From NCBI GenBank assembly GCA_019155185.1, contig CM032815.1, forward strand, positions 2,923,001-2,987,000: DNA of 64,000 nt, given 5' to 3'. Made by a program: the position numbers and the translations under genes. Source of the DNA: Beaufortia kweichowensis (taxonomy: Eukaryota; Chordata; Actinopteri; Cypriniformes; Gastromyzontidae). Position 1 is the stretch's first letter, and each line of letters begins with the position of its first letter. The notes under the pieces were generated by a model. The model saw nothing but the letters and a program-made list of their open reading frames with translations. It was not told the DNA's origin and searched no databases. Positions 13,001-63,955 of this stretch are shown here, piece after piece.

Positions 13001-13161
13001 TTGCTTTGATCCGCAGGGGCGCAGAGAGCCATCCTCACCAGACAGGGCAGCAGAAGCCGCAGTTCCGGGTCACTTAAAGCCGCCAGTCTGGCCACATCTA
13101 CCTTCTGCATGGCCTCAAAGGCATACGGGCTCACGAACTGAAGACTGGCACTGTCTGCCAT
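733..13161 (-). CDS. ints2: Integrator complex subunit 2, 3'-truncated by window edge
   Basis: Twenty coding exons join in frame to 1021 codons with no stop. The exons are 12869-13161, 12131-12269, 11831-11933, 11608-11721, 10093-10223, 9840-10010, 9535-9755, 9202-9327, 8407-8478, 7236-7350, 6452-6520, 5964-6098, 5349-5525, 4792-4900, 3796-3900, 3503-3667, 2316-2517, 2105-2230, 1098-1293 and 733-1026. Every junction is GT-AG. The translation tracks human INTS2 (about 1200 residues) from near its start (SLQFVSPYAFEAMQKVDV) to LREVQCLICCLLHQMF, so roughly 180-200 C-terminal residues lie off the left edge. From family knowledge, INTS2 is an alpha-helical scaffold subunit of nuclear Integrator, packed with INTS1 and INTS7. 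Integrator cleaves nascent snRNA and mRNA through INTS9/INTS11 and recruits PP2A to paused Pol II. The ATG at 13161 was chosen because it lies 8 nt inside exon 2 and opens the conserved frame. Its introns otherwise hold only the repeats listed separately. Confidence 0.97.
1098..1293 (-). CDS. ints2: ints2 exon 20 (residues 858-923)
   Basis: The exon encodes CPPLIDITLHMLNGYLLASK and DAPEVTREELKNALLAAQ. A 71-nt intron separates it from exon 21. Confidence 0.94.
1398..1642. repeat. teleost foldback/MITE-like repeat in ints2 intron 19
   Basis: The right end carries the motif AACCTTATTGTAAAGTGTTA (first two bases inferred from the family, the rest seen), common at one end of a repeat family in zebrafish and carp introns. 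The left part (TTTACAATA, then ATTAGCTAACAT) is diverged but complementary to the right part, so the copy is a degraded inverted repeat. It has no coding capacity. Boundaries are approximate. Confidence 0.55.
2105..2230 (-). CDS. ints2: ints2 exon 19 (residues 816-857)
   Basis: The exon encodes LWVMSVNALQPSVKLLRQQR and YTQNDLMVDPLIVLRCDSRV. Confidence 0.94.
2316..2517 (-). CDS. ints2: ints2 exon 18 (residues 749-815)
   Basis: The exon encodes FQNILSSGPRLLRILEHLTL, SAGDLIPYAEALTANMGLLL and RRILQTVNKLWMVLNTVMPR. The intron that follows is only 85 nt. Confidence 0.94.
2713..2976. repeat. degraded inverted-repeat element in ints2 intron 17
   Basis: The left end TTAAAGGGACAATTTACATA and the complement of the right end (CTTTATAGTTCACCTAAAAA) are diverged copies of the AAAGGGATAGTTCACCC-type terminus frequent in cyprinids. 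The inner GAACACAAAAGAAGATATTT also occurs in the copy at 20.46-20.69 kb. Confidence 0.6.
3503..3667 (-). CDS. ints2: ints2 exon 17 (residues 694-748)
   Basis: The exon encodes GLHSALLRLLATNYPHLCMV and EDWISEEEVTGTLPLLRKML. The donor is GAGG|GTACAA. Confidence 0.94.
3796..3900 (-). CDS. ints2: ints2 exon 16 (residues 659-693)
   Basis: The exon encodes MQKKPKSYSPALMDQIPIKH and LIRQAQGLQQELG. The acceptor is TTTCTTTCCAG. Confidence 0.94.
4792..4900 (-). CDS. ints2: ints2 exon 15 (residues 623-658)
   Basis: The exon encodes YTITTQLLILYYILSYEEAL. Its first residues (GDGGKVRSQ) replace a different loop in human. Confidence 0.93.
5349..5525 (-). CDS. ints2: ints2 exon 14 (residues 564-622)
   Basis: The exon encodes DWIFRQMCETTTPLHTQLLP, then LIDVYINSILTPPSKTNPEA. 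The donor ACAGGG|GTGGGT gives GLTG-GDGG, as expected from the family. Confidence 0.94.
5964..6098 (-). CDS. ints2: ints2 exon 13 (residues 519-563)
   Basis: The exon encodes VVTAHAVRVAVTNNLSANIT and GFLPIHCIYQLLRSRAFTKH, nearly identical to human. It has 45 whole codons. Confidence 0.95.
6452..6520 (-). CDS. ints2: ints2 exon 12 (residues 496-518)
   Basis: This 69-nt exon encodes IAIKPSSLSKMKTIFTQEIF and TEQ. Both ends are in phase 0. Confidence 0.94.
7236..7350 (-). CDS. ints2: ints2 exon 11 (residues 457-495)
   Basis: The exon encodes GVSASFGEMLLLVAMYFHSN and IIELVCSTLGMK. The donor is AAG|GTGAGT. Confidence 0.94.
8407..8478 (-). CDS. ints2: ints2 exon 10 (residues 433-456)
   Basis: This 72-nt exon encodes STPEQEQLMVMWLSWMIKEE. 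The acceptor is CTCCTCAG and the donor AAAG|GTAAGG. Confidence 0.94.
8899..9092. repeat. degraded hAT-like MITE candidate in ints2 intron 9
   Basis: The sequence opens AGGGATGTAATAATACACTC and runs on with 'CAATACTGGGTT', resembling a zebrafish MITE family recalled from memory. The other end (ACGATACATATCCT) is a weak inverted match. I could not identify a target-site duplication. Confidence 0.45.
9202..9327 (-). CDS. ints2: ints2 exon 9 (residues 391-432)
   Basis: The exon encodes RPTDEEAEQLLQLMTSRPPA, then TPAGVRFVSLSFCKLLAF. The acceptor TTTCTGCAG is strong. Confidence 0.94.
9535..9755 (-). CDS. ints2: ints2 exon 8 (residues 318-390)
   Basis: The exon begins RKRESTSVLWQMRRQLLLEL and ends LLRLYCALMGIAGL. 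The middle (SRSTHVPNDSDMDTDSSSGY) is the variable acidic/serine stretch that also differs between human and fish copies. Confidence 0.95.
9840..10010 (-). CDS. ints2: ints2 exon 7 (residues 261-317)
   Basis: The exon encodes VEECHLPGLGVALTLDYK through SGLLLGTNGKVRTWFSMF and ends RNGQQ. Both ends are in phase 0. The intron that follows is only 84 nt and has no stop in this frame (see findings). Confidence 0.95.
10093..10223 (-). CDS. ints2: ints2 exon 6 (residues 217-260)
   Basis: The exon encodes CRGLIKNGERQDEESVGGRR and MNPSQALNIRAMV. The donor GGTG|GTGAGT lies beside a GTG repeat. The cut was placed so that Val-Val-Glu-Glu-Cys is preserved with exon 7. Confidence 0.94.
11608..11721 (-). 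CDS. ints2: ints2 exon 5 (residues 179-216)
   Basis: The exon encodes ELPTLLPIIEVAEALLHVRN through LLVANVPDSFNE, which is co-linear with human. The donor is GAAG|GTACAT. Confidence 0.94.
11831..11933 (-). CDS. ints2: ints2 exon 4 (residues 145-178)
   Basis: The acceptor ACTATAG leads into VTDSNGEFFLKSSELFESPV and the exon ends in CILQA. The donor is GCAG|GTAAAT. Confidence 0.94.
12131..12269 (-). CDS. ints2: ints2 exon 3 (residues 98-144)
   Basis: The exon encodes SQLQHGLTLEFEHSDP and LSELLTIMNK, almost identical to human. The donor AAG|GTTTTG is weak (no purine at +3, no GTRAG core), but the Lys-Val junction fits the family exactly. Confidence 0.93.
12350..12823. mobile_element. non-autonomous hAT-type MITE with intact ends, ints2 intron 2
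   Basis: The 474-bp element starts TAGGGCTGTGCCGATA, and the complement of its right end starts TAGGGCTGGGCGATAT, giving terminal inverted repeats of about 15 bp. It is flanked by identical 8-bp direct repeats TTCTGAGC at 12342-12349 and 12824-12831. An 8-bp duplication with TAGGG ends is the hAT pattern. Interior motifs of the ATCGATAT/TCGATAAC type are repeated near both ends. A 65-codon ORF inside shows no transposase features, so the element must have moved using enzyme from elsewhere. Its right boundary is only about 37 nt downstream of the exon-2 donor. Confidence 0.85.
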
Positions 13162-13169
13162 TCTGCTGG
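12869..13169 (-). CDS. ints2: ints2 exon 2 (start codon, residues 1-97)
   Basis: The acceptor TTTCCAG at 13170 is followed by 8 nt of 5'UTR and the ATG at 13161. The exon encodes the conserved N terminus, with LLLPCLVRMALCAPADQS and LLSGVEAVNSIVALLSVDFH. The donor is CTCAG|GTGGGT, and residue 98 (Arg) is split. Confidence 0.95.
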
Positions 13170-13237
13170 CTGGAAAGAGAAAGCAGAGAGGAATGTGTGT
13201 TTCTTACATAGAAAAACAGATTCAACCATCACAAAAA

Positions 13238-13560
13238 AATGCATCTTTAAAGGTAGTTACTCTTTGTCTAGAATTTGCTAAATCATACTCTTGGCATTTT
13301 ATCATTCAGCTTCTTAAGGTCTCAACCTGGAAAACTTTTTTAAGGAATTTCTATCTATGCTGGACTCTTATTGGCAGCTTTTATTCATTATTTGCTCAAA
13401 ACAATCAATTCTAATAAAAAATTTAAAATAATATTTCAGTTCTAAAATAAATTAATATATTGGCAATGTTTAAAGTAATTTTACACCTTCAGATTAAAAG
13501 ATTTTTAAGATCTTGAGAAACATTTGTGTCAATTGTGTCTAAACTTTTGACTGGTACTTC
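13238..13560. mobile_element. degraded Tc1/mariner-like fragment, ints2 intron 1
   Basis: The segment contains 'ATACTCTTGGCATTTTATCA' and ends 'TCTAAACTTTTGACTGGTAC', which match in style the internal and terminal parts of fish Tc1-like elements (terminus ...AAACTTTTGACTGGTA). The interior is A+T-rich with multiple stops, and no transposase frame survives. This is a relic by recognition from memory. Confidence 0.55.
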
Positions 13561-13992
13561 ATATTAGAGGATATTCGTTTTACTTCACAATTAAAGGCAA
13601 ATTAACAAAAAATTTGCTATATATAATATTTTGTTTTTCGTTAGAGTTCATTACTTAAGAACTGACATTAACTTAATGTATTGTTTACATTTTATTCGCT
13701 TTCATATTCGTATTTAAGCGTAATTTGCTTTGTTTTTGGTGCATTTCAAAAATCAACATTCAGTGTATTGAATAAAATAAAAATGTGAAATTCCCACTTT
13801 AATCCCACATTTCAATGCACATCATACGAACAGCAGTGTTCTCGAATACACAACAAAACTACCAGTTCAGCAAAGTGCAACTTATTCTAAATGTTGTAAA
13901 TCGCTGCAGACGTCAACATATACCTAATATAATCTAGCAGAAGTATAAATGCATTACAGGGAACCCTAGAAAAGCCATGTGAAGTAGCTTAC

Positions 13993-14110
13993 CTGGAGTT
14001 CACCGGTGCTCACAATAGAAACACAAGCCCCGGTAAGGCCCGTGAGGCTGCGGCCTGTCGTGATTCTCACGCCTATAGGAAGTTACGCCTTTTCGGTGTA
14101 AGATCGTACA
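13993..14110 (-). other. ints2: ints2 non-coding exon 1 (5' end approximate)
   Basis: Reading the minus strand, a clean donor CAG|GTAAGC lies just left of 13993 and leads to the exon-2 acceptor at 13169. The exon is therefore 5'UTR, and the start codon lies in exon 2. The transcription start is not defined by sequence. The 118-bp length is a guess based on the locally GC-rich stretch up to about 14.1 kb. Confidence 0.5.
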
Positions 14111-14200
14111 ACTCACCGTGTAGCTACCAGGCTAGCTGCTAGAGCTATCGCGCTAATCCATTCATCAAGATCTGTCTGATTAAAATAATGTTATTACAGT
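14000..14200 (-). promoter_or_regulatory. probable ints2 promoter region
   Basis: This is a locally GC-rich, CpG-containing patch in an otherwise A+T-rich area, lying directly upstream of the ints2 5' exon. The minus strand carries an ETS-type ACTTCCT core near 14080. I see no TATA box at a plausible distance. The call rests on position and composition only. Confidence 0.45.
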
Positions 14201-16383
14201 GTGTTTGTACCTTTCATAGCATAATGTACTTATGCTGTATTAAACACTATGCGTCAGTTAAACATTTTTACAGATGAGACGCTAAATGCCGTGCGGTTAA
14301 ATCATTTCGGCACAAGCTCTCATCTGCTCTGCCGTACACATGATAGACTCTGGCTGCGTTTCAAAACCTAGTGAACCGCCTACCCAGACAACATTTCTGG
14401 ACATGATAGGCGTGTTCAAATGTTAGTGTTAAGACCGCAGAAACCCGTGGGTTTGGTTCCTGTGCAAGAATCATTGTAAATGTTTGGAGATATAGATATT
14501 ATTCTTTAGATCAGCTTGTATTACTGACATAAAATGCTGTACAGAAAGGGAGCTCGCTACGTTTTAAACCATGATCATAGGACAGATATTCACATCGTTA
14601 AATACTCTTTATCTATGATTTTTCAACAAGGTGAGATATGTTTTTTTATAATATTCGAGAACATGATTTGCATTATGAAAAACGGCCATTGTTTTGCGTA
14701 GTAACCACAGATGAAATATAAGTATTTGTAGTGAGATATTTTTACAATTGTTAAAGTAACTGGTTTGCAAATGCAAATGGTAAACATGGTTATGACACGG
14801 TAGCTTAAACTTCAAAATGCAGCTTTCTTAAACTGTGGTTACAGTGGATGGACATTGAATTGATGTGTTACTTTGAATATAAATGCTTTTCTGATAGTTT
14901 CAGGATAGTTTGTGAAGACAGATTTGCCCCTAGATTTCCTATAGATAACGGATTTGCATTTGTAAAGCATGTTGTTGACTTTGTGTGGGATGTAAGAGAA
15001 ATCCCAGGGTCTTTGAATATCATCATACAGTTTATTCTGAACAGAGTAAGATGCAGAAATAGATCTTTCTCTGTGCACAAACACTGCATTTCCAACAAGC
15101 ACCCAGATCCAAAAGTCCATTTACACCACACATTTCTGTCTCTCTCGTTCAAAGAAAAGTGATTTGGGTTTAAAAGTGTCCATTATCACTCAAACGTTTA
15201 TGGGGGACTATAAACGCATCATGGGTCTTCATTCAGCTTTAAAATGCCAAACGGTTTTTTATATTAATGAAACAAAGCCGCACATGATCAGTTTTCACAT
15301 CACAATCCTTCCCCCCAATAAACACAAGTACAGGAAAAATGAATTGACTCTTTTTATTCCTAAAACAGAAGCAGTGCCACCCAAGGCTGGTGCGGCATTC
15401 ATATATAATTATTTATATATTGCAGTTTTTGTGTCTAAATGTGTGGTATAAAATACAATATACGACAATGTACCTCTTTATTTTTAAACACAGTGAACTT
15501 CATTGCTGTACAAGTCCCGTGTAGCTAAAGCTTAGCTACAATAGTGTCCACACACAAAGGCGCAGACAAAAACCCCCGTCCGGTCTTCTCTGTACATCGT
15601 GACAATACAAATAATCTGTCTCCCTTACAAAAAATAATACTCTAAAAGCATCCTACTGCAACTTTATTTTATTCATCTTTTTAGTGGGTTTTTGTTTTTG
15701 TATTTAAGACGATTACATATATTTTTGACCAATTGCTTTAAAGCAGGAAGGCGATACAAACCTTCTAGAACTTTTATATATAAAAGAGGTTAAGAAATCA
15801 GACAAATTATACATTTAAAAACTTACAATAAATAAGACAGATGCAGGCATTTCATTTGGATATAATTCCATCCAAAAGAAACAGGGAATTAGAGGTCTTA
15901 AAACCCAAAAATTCATTCTCGCAAGTCCCTTTCCATCAGATTCTATACAGATTACTTCTCCATAAACACTGATTAAAAACTGGCCGAATCCATGGTCACC
16001 ACATGCTATCGTCATAGTAACAGTGAAACCAGGGATTTAGATCAACTCCATCAGTCAGCACTTTCGTTATCCTTCTGCCTTTTCTTTGGCCTTCACACCT
16101 GTGAGAATTCATCCAAGGCCTCTTTTTCTCCTTTCCCGAATCCTCTTTCTCCCTCTCTGAGTGAGTGTTATAACACCAGAAGGCTGTTTCCCCTCCACAG
16201 TGCTGGGTCTCAGGTGTAGTGATTGCCTACCCAGATCATCTCCATTGTAACTCATGTACATATAAAGTCCAGCACTGTAGTTATATCTCTTCATTTTATT
16301 AGATCCCTCCGGAGTCCACCTTTTCTTCTCTGTCCTCTTCTGATCCCTGATAAGGTCCCGCTCTCAGTTCTGCTCGGTGTGTG
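14201..16383 (-). other. med13 3'UTR and med13-ints2 intergenic DNA
   Basis: Between the med13 stop and the ints2 5' exon there are about 2.3 kb. Minus-strand AATAAA hexamers (plus-strand tttatt) lie at 16295-16300, 15663-15673 (two overlapping), 15477-15482 and 15353-15358. The 3'UTR may therefore be short (about 100 nt) or about 1 kb, and sequence alone cannot decide. No further gene is visible, and the plus-strand ORFs of 95-104 codons here lack family resemblance. Confidence 0.6.
14345..14420. repeat. short fish interspersed-repeat fragment
   Basis: The phrase GGCTGCGTTTCAAAACCTAG followed by a CCTACC segment resembles a recurrent cyprinid intergenic repeat. No ends are defined and the assignment is weak. 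Confidence 0.3.
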
Positions 16384-58687
<42,304 letters not shown>

Positions 58688-59380
58688 CCTTTCACTGCGC
58701 GCTCGAACATCCCATCATCGGGGTTTCCATGGAAAAAAATACGGTTTCTCCGAATTCGAGTCGAATGTGAACGGAATTATTTTTAAACAATCGGTGGGGG
58801 AATGGAATTCAACAGCTCCATTCGATCGCTCGCGCCGCCCGCGATCAGGCAAAATTCGAATAAAATAACGTCCGCAACCGTCGACGGGCCCGTGAGGGAA
58901 TAAATTACATGTAAAAACGGAGGAGGAATGCGTTATTAAAATAGAAAAAGAAAAGGGAGAGCGAAAAGAGGCAACTCTCCCCCCTCCCCCTTGGTTTAAA
59001 AACGGTTTTAGCTTACAAACGGCTACCTTATACCTCCATCCCAACCGAAAGCGCTCTAAAAACGACAAGCATTCCGCGTTAAAACTGTCAAAAGGCGACG
59101 AGAAACTACACGAAACGGCTCATTTTTTACAAAAAGCGTCTAGTCGCTCTGTGTTCCTGCTGGTTTCCATTTGAATTCATGGATTCCTTTCTCTAATGGC
59201 GGCCACAGGGAGAACTCTGCCTCCCGGAGCCCATTGGCTGCTCGGCGGTCATGAGGGGCGTAACAACACGCCAAGTGACGTCCGCTGCCGCTGGAGGCGC
59301 CACCGAGCAGATGCACGTCTGTGGCGTTCACGAGCAGGTTGCAAGCGACCCACTTTCGCCCTGCGCCACCTAGTGGACAT
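58688..59380 (-). promoter_or_regulatory. med13 5'UTR and CpG-rich promoter
   Basis: CpGs are frequent here and rare in the introns on one side and the upstream DNA on the other. Seen motifs are a minus-strand CCAAT box with NF-Y flanks at 59231-59239 (AGCCAATGGG), a CRE-like TGACGT at 59276-59281 and a YY1-type AATGGCGGCC at 59195-59204. There is no TATA box. The exact start site is not inferable; it is probably between about 58.8 and 59.2 kb. Confidence 0.7.
59364..59376 (-). promoter_or_regulatory. CTCF-like motif, minus orientation
   Basis: The minus strand reads CCACTAGGTGGCG, which fits the CTCF core consensus CCASYAGRKGGCR at every position. It lies at the outer edge of the med13 CpG-rich promoter. 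Binding is inferred, not shown. Confidence 0.55.
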
Positions 59381-59998
59381 TCAAAGTAACCACACAATAG
59401 TGTTATTAAGGGACTTGAGCATCTCCCCGAACGTGTCCTTGCATTTTTATGCGGCTCCGCGACACGAGCGGGGTTTTATGTCTAAGCAGAGGACTATCAA
59501 AAAGAAATGTAATACACTGCGGAGCGTTAGGCGTAGTTAGACGCGCAGTTGCCTGAATGATATTACTTTGACTCAAGAGTTTAAGTGAGATGTATTCCCA
59601 TGGATGTGATAATCGGATGGCAGATTCATTCGCTGCTTTTCTAATGGCAGGAGAGAGCTTGTCTGGCTGAAGTGCATTTAGAAAATGAAAACTTCATTGA
59701 TGAGCGCATGCAGGAACCTATTAGCCACATCAATGCTTCAGAATAATTTACTTGTGAGCTGTAGATTTGGACGGATATTCAAAGGGCAAACAGATGTCGG
59801 CTGGATTAAACACTTCTGGTAGAGATAATGCATATGGATAATGCACATTTGTCAGTTGTAAAATTATGAAAGCTTTTGATTTGATGTGGGTGGATGCATT
59901 AAGGATCCGAAGAGAATAAGGTAGATTGATGGGTGCATTGATTTACAAGGTCATGCCTACACATACAAACACAATAGATCTGTCAAGGGTGGTATGCA

Positions 59999-60000
<2 letters not shown>

Positions 60001-60032
<32 letters not shown>
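60001..60032. repeat. (TC)16 microsatellite
   Basis: This is a perfect dinucleotide tract of 32 bp upstream of med13. Confidence 0.97.
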
Positions 60033-60036
<4 letters not shown>

Positions 60037-62101
60037 CTCAAATACCCAAATATGTTAGTGCTGATGTTTTATTTCAACACAAAAATTCAAAACATTTTAA
60101 ATAGGATTTTACAGACTATCCAAACTACTCTTTCACTGTCATATGACAAGATTTCAGCAGATCAATACGGTTGATCTCTAGACTGTCCAAAGCTGATAGT
60201 TCCCCACTGTCAGTTAAGTTTATTTAATGGCCACACTCACACTTTTACACATTACCCCACAGGGCACGTAAGACATGCTGTTAAGACAAGACAAGCAGAC
60301 TCAGGGCTCATCAGTGGTCAGTGGAATGTGTGTTAGTAGGAATCGCAGGGCCACAGTTCAACAGCAGACCTGTTGTTTACACAAGCTAAGTGGTGATATC
60401 CTTCCTGCTCCTTTCTGCAGAAGTGGAGTCAATGAGGGATTCAAAGGTTCAAGAAGGCTAATGTGAGTAAATACAGGAGCAGACAGGTTACTACATTCGG
60501 AGCAGGCATACGTATATATGCACATGCTCTGTATCTTTCTTATGCATTTTAAAACAGGTTTTTTTTTAGGTGGCTTTACTTTATGAATAAGTATCTTTAA
60601 AATCAAACATTAAAATGCATTTAAATACTCGTGTCTCTTGTTTTGATGCACATAACATTTAAAACCATATTTAACCTTGTTGCAAATGGACCCATATTTA
60701 ATTTAGTCAGTGTTGTGTTTTTTGTTATATTGTGAGTTTTGTTCATATTGGTCGAGAGTGCGTAATGCAACCTGTACATGTTGCCATCTGTCTAATTTGG
60801 CTAGCTTCTAACAAGTGACAGATGAATTTGCTGCAAAATTCCTACTGATTGGGAAATTAAAACATGAATTTTAATAACCTTAATCATTACTCAATAACCT
60901 TTAATAACACAGTCAGATTCTTAGTAAAATCACTTTTAATATACTGAACACAAAAAGGAAGCCTTTAGATTTTGGTCCCTGATCTTGACTGCACACTTTC
61001 TTCCTTCATCAGGTGGGCGGATCACCTGCCAAGAGACACGCCAAACGAGAAGTCTATGAGGACCTCTCTGCTCTTCCCACCACTACAATCAGCCTAATAC
61101 CCTGTTAGCTCTTCAGGCCCAACCAGAGCACACACTGAGGGTTCACGGTTATTTTGGTAAGAGCTCCAAACCACTGAATGGGTCATTTAGGGGGTAATTG
61201 TGGCCCTGGCTGAGCTCTCCGCTGGATGTCCTTGTTTAGAAACACTGAAGGATTCAACAAGCATCTCTGCCCCTCTCATCTCTGAAAATTCTGTTTGCAG
61301 AGAGAACCTGCTGACCACAGACGGAGGCTGCCTCCAACCATAAACCTCTCCTGAACCGTGTAAGATTGTGTCAGTCAAACTCAATCACCTTTCTGCTCAG
61401 CTCTGGGAAAGCCTTGTCTTTTGTTTCTTGTAAAATCTTGTAGCTTGAGTTCTGATACAAAACATATAAAAAACAAATCTTTAAGCTGAAGAAATAGAAA
61501 ATTGCCATTTTTCAGATTTATTTACATGTACTTTTCTTAGTTTTTGATGTTATAAAAACTCACCTTTTGACCTTGTTAAACTTGAAATGTTAAAAGGAGA
61601 TCTTCTGGATACAGGCTGACTTTGATTCTGTATGTTTTATATAAATGTCTTGACCAAAAGTAATTTTTTTTAAATTAAACTATTTTTTCTTTTATTGGTT
61701 AAATATACATTTTAATTAAAATGATAGATTGAGTATTGAGTGGTCTGAGGACAGATGGCTTTGGTGGTAGAAAATATTACTATTAATAATAAACATTATT
61801 TTATTTAAACATTATTCTTTTATATTATTTATATATTTATATTCAGTAATATATTGTTCATCATTATAATTGTATTAATAATATTAATAAAAAGAAAATA
61901 AATTGAAATGATAAACATATGTTAAAAACATTCTAACGATCATCTCTAATTAATTCCAGTGTGTAAATGCGCCTATTTTAAAAACGAATGACAGGTAAAT
62001 TTATGCGGCATATTTGATCCCATTTCTTAAGATTCAGTGCAGTCTCATTTAAGCTGCACAAGTGGTTTTTAGCAGGTTGCAAATAAGCTGATTGCTGGTC
62101 A

Positions 62102-62286
62102 TCATTCAATCGGTGTGTAACCACTTAGCGTCAGGATCTGGGATTGCTTGTGTGACACCACCGTTTGTATCCGCCTGAGGCTGTGGCTCTTTGAATAGAG
62201 CACACAGCCGAACACACAGGAGATTAGCAGGAACATTCCCCCGTACACAAATGCAGACATGACAGAAGCTTTGTTGAGCACCTGAT
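62102..62286 (-). CDS. possible last exon of an unidentified single-pass membrane protein
   Basis: On the minus strand the acceptor-like CTCTCCCTGCATCAG at 62287 and beyond is followed by an open frame VLNKASVMSAFVYGGMFLLI continuing SCVFGCVLYSKSHSLRR and ending TLSGYTPIE and TGA at 62102. It has one hydrophobic segment of about 19 residues, then basic residues (K, RR), the usual layout of a membrane anchor with a short cytosolic tail. The first ATG inside is at 62260, which would give 52 residues alone. No family was recognised and no upstream exon could be placed with confidence. It could equally be a chance ORF. Confidence 0.3.
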
Positions 62287-62378
62287 GCAGGGAGAGGTTC
62301 TGCGAAGCCACAACTTACCATCCTACCGCTAAATAATCAGACACACATTGCCTCTCTCCGCAGTCTATTACAATTTTA

Positions 62379-62398
62379 TCTCTCTCTCTCTCTCTCTC
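62379..62398. repeat. (TC)10 microsatellite
   Basis: This is a perfect 20-bp dinucleotide tract about 70 bp to the right of the small membrane-protein ORF. Confidence 0.95.
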
Positions 62399-63955
62399 AC
62401 CCACTCCATTCCTCCTATCTCTCTCTCCACAAGCAGATGGATGAGAAGCGCCACCATTGCGGCTTCTTTTAGTTAAGCTGCAGAAACAGCATGAGATTAA
62501 TAAATTCAATATGAATAGAGAGTTAATGAAAGGGACCCCACCCCCTCAGCTGTGTTTTCTGCTGTCTGAAGAGCCTGAAAGTAGCACCATTGAAAAGCGG
62601 CAGTCAGCAGAAACTCCCTGGATCGCAGACAGACTTTGACCTCTGCAAATTCCTCTGTGGCAGCTCACTTTGTCATTCCCGTGCGGTTCTTGCCAATAAA
62701 CACATCAACACTCGGGCTGGACACAACAACTGCACATAAATACACATTATTTAAGTGAGAGGACAATCATTTATGTGTAAATAAAACTGTATAGCATGAA
62801 ATAAATTACATGAAATGCTTTATCGTTACGCAGAAATAACGCGCATCACCTCAGCCAGCCTGAAAAAGTCTAAACATGAAGAGATGTCCACAAAGAGCAA
62901 GACACTGAGAAATCAGCCACCCACACAATCTGGCCCTGCTCGTCTCAGAGGACAGAATCAATGACAAATGAAAACCACGGACCTCTCCTAAATCAAAGCA
63001 TGCACACACTGCAGTTTCCACCTTGTGTCTGGGTATAGGGACTGCCAATTAGACATGAAGCAGTGGGTAGTGATGTCCTTGCCAGGTTATGCTCAAGGAC
63101 AGGCATCAGAGAAGCAGGCCTGCCAGGATGGTGGTGGTGGAGGTGGGGGTCTGGGCATTCAGATGCTGTCACAGTGGATGCACGGCACAGGTTACCCGTA
63201 TGACCACAATCTAACAATACTAACATGAGATAAATGCTGAACAGGCATTTAGTCATTTTTCATTTCAGTTAAAAGAGACATATCAGGATAACATTTTTAA
63301 TGTATGCATAGACAGATGTTTTTATCCCAAGCAGCGAACAGTTCATTCAGGCGCTATCGTGCACTAGCTGAGCTACAGGAACAGCTTAACAATAAAATGT
63401 TGTAACTGAGGCGGGTGGCTGTGGGTATGACAGACTGGCGCTTATCGGAAAGGCCAGTGGACATGGCGATACACTTCCTTTGCACCGGGCTGCAGGAAAG
63501 AGGGAAACTGCAAGAACACAAGGCATAATTTTACAGTGTGTTAAAACAAAGAGCTATAAAATGCGACAAGTGTGTGATAAACACTGATGATAAATTGTAA
63601 CATGCTCCGTGGAGGATTTGCCAAGGATACAGTGCGATGCTGTGTGTGTGTTCAGCGTGTGCATGTGTGTGTAAAATTGAAAATGGTTGGAATCAATATG
63701 AGTATTACAACATTAGCTATGGAGAGATATACTATAAACTGTTTCAACATGCACCCTGGCAAAGCAATTTACACACTCGCTCAGTGCTTATGAATAATGC
63801 ATGCTCATATCAGTGCTGCAGCAGCCCTGTACTGTAAGCCGCTATAATAACTGAAGTCACCTTTGACTAATTCATACCTATTTGATTGCATATAGCAGTG
63901 TGTACTGATTATCTAGGTCTTCCACTGTACTGAAAATACAGCATAATTGCTCATT

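Noticed and set aside
14848..15162. Overlapping ORFs of 93-104 codons on both strands between med13 and ints2
   Set aside because: Frames on opposite strands mirror each other without codon bias or homology. The segment is better explained as 3'UTR or intergenic DNA.
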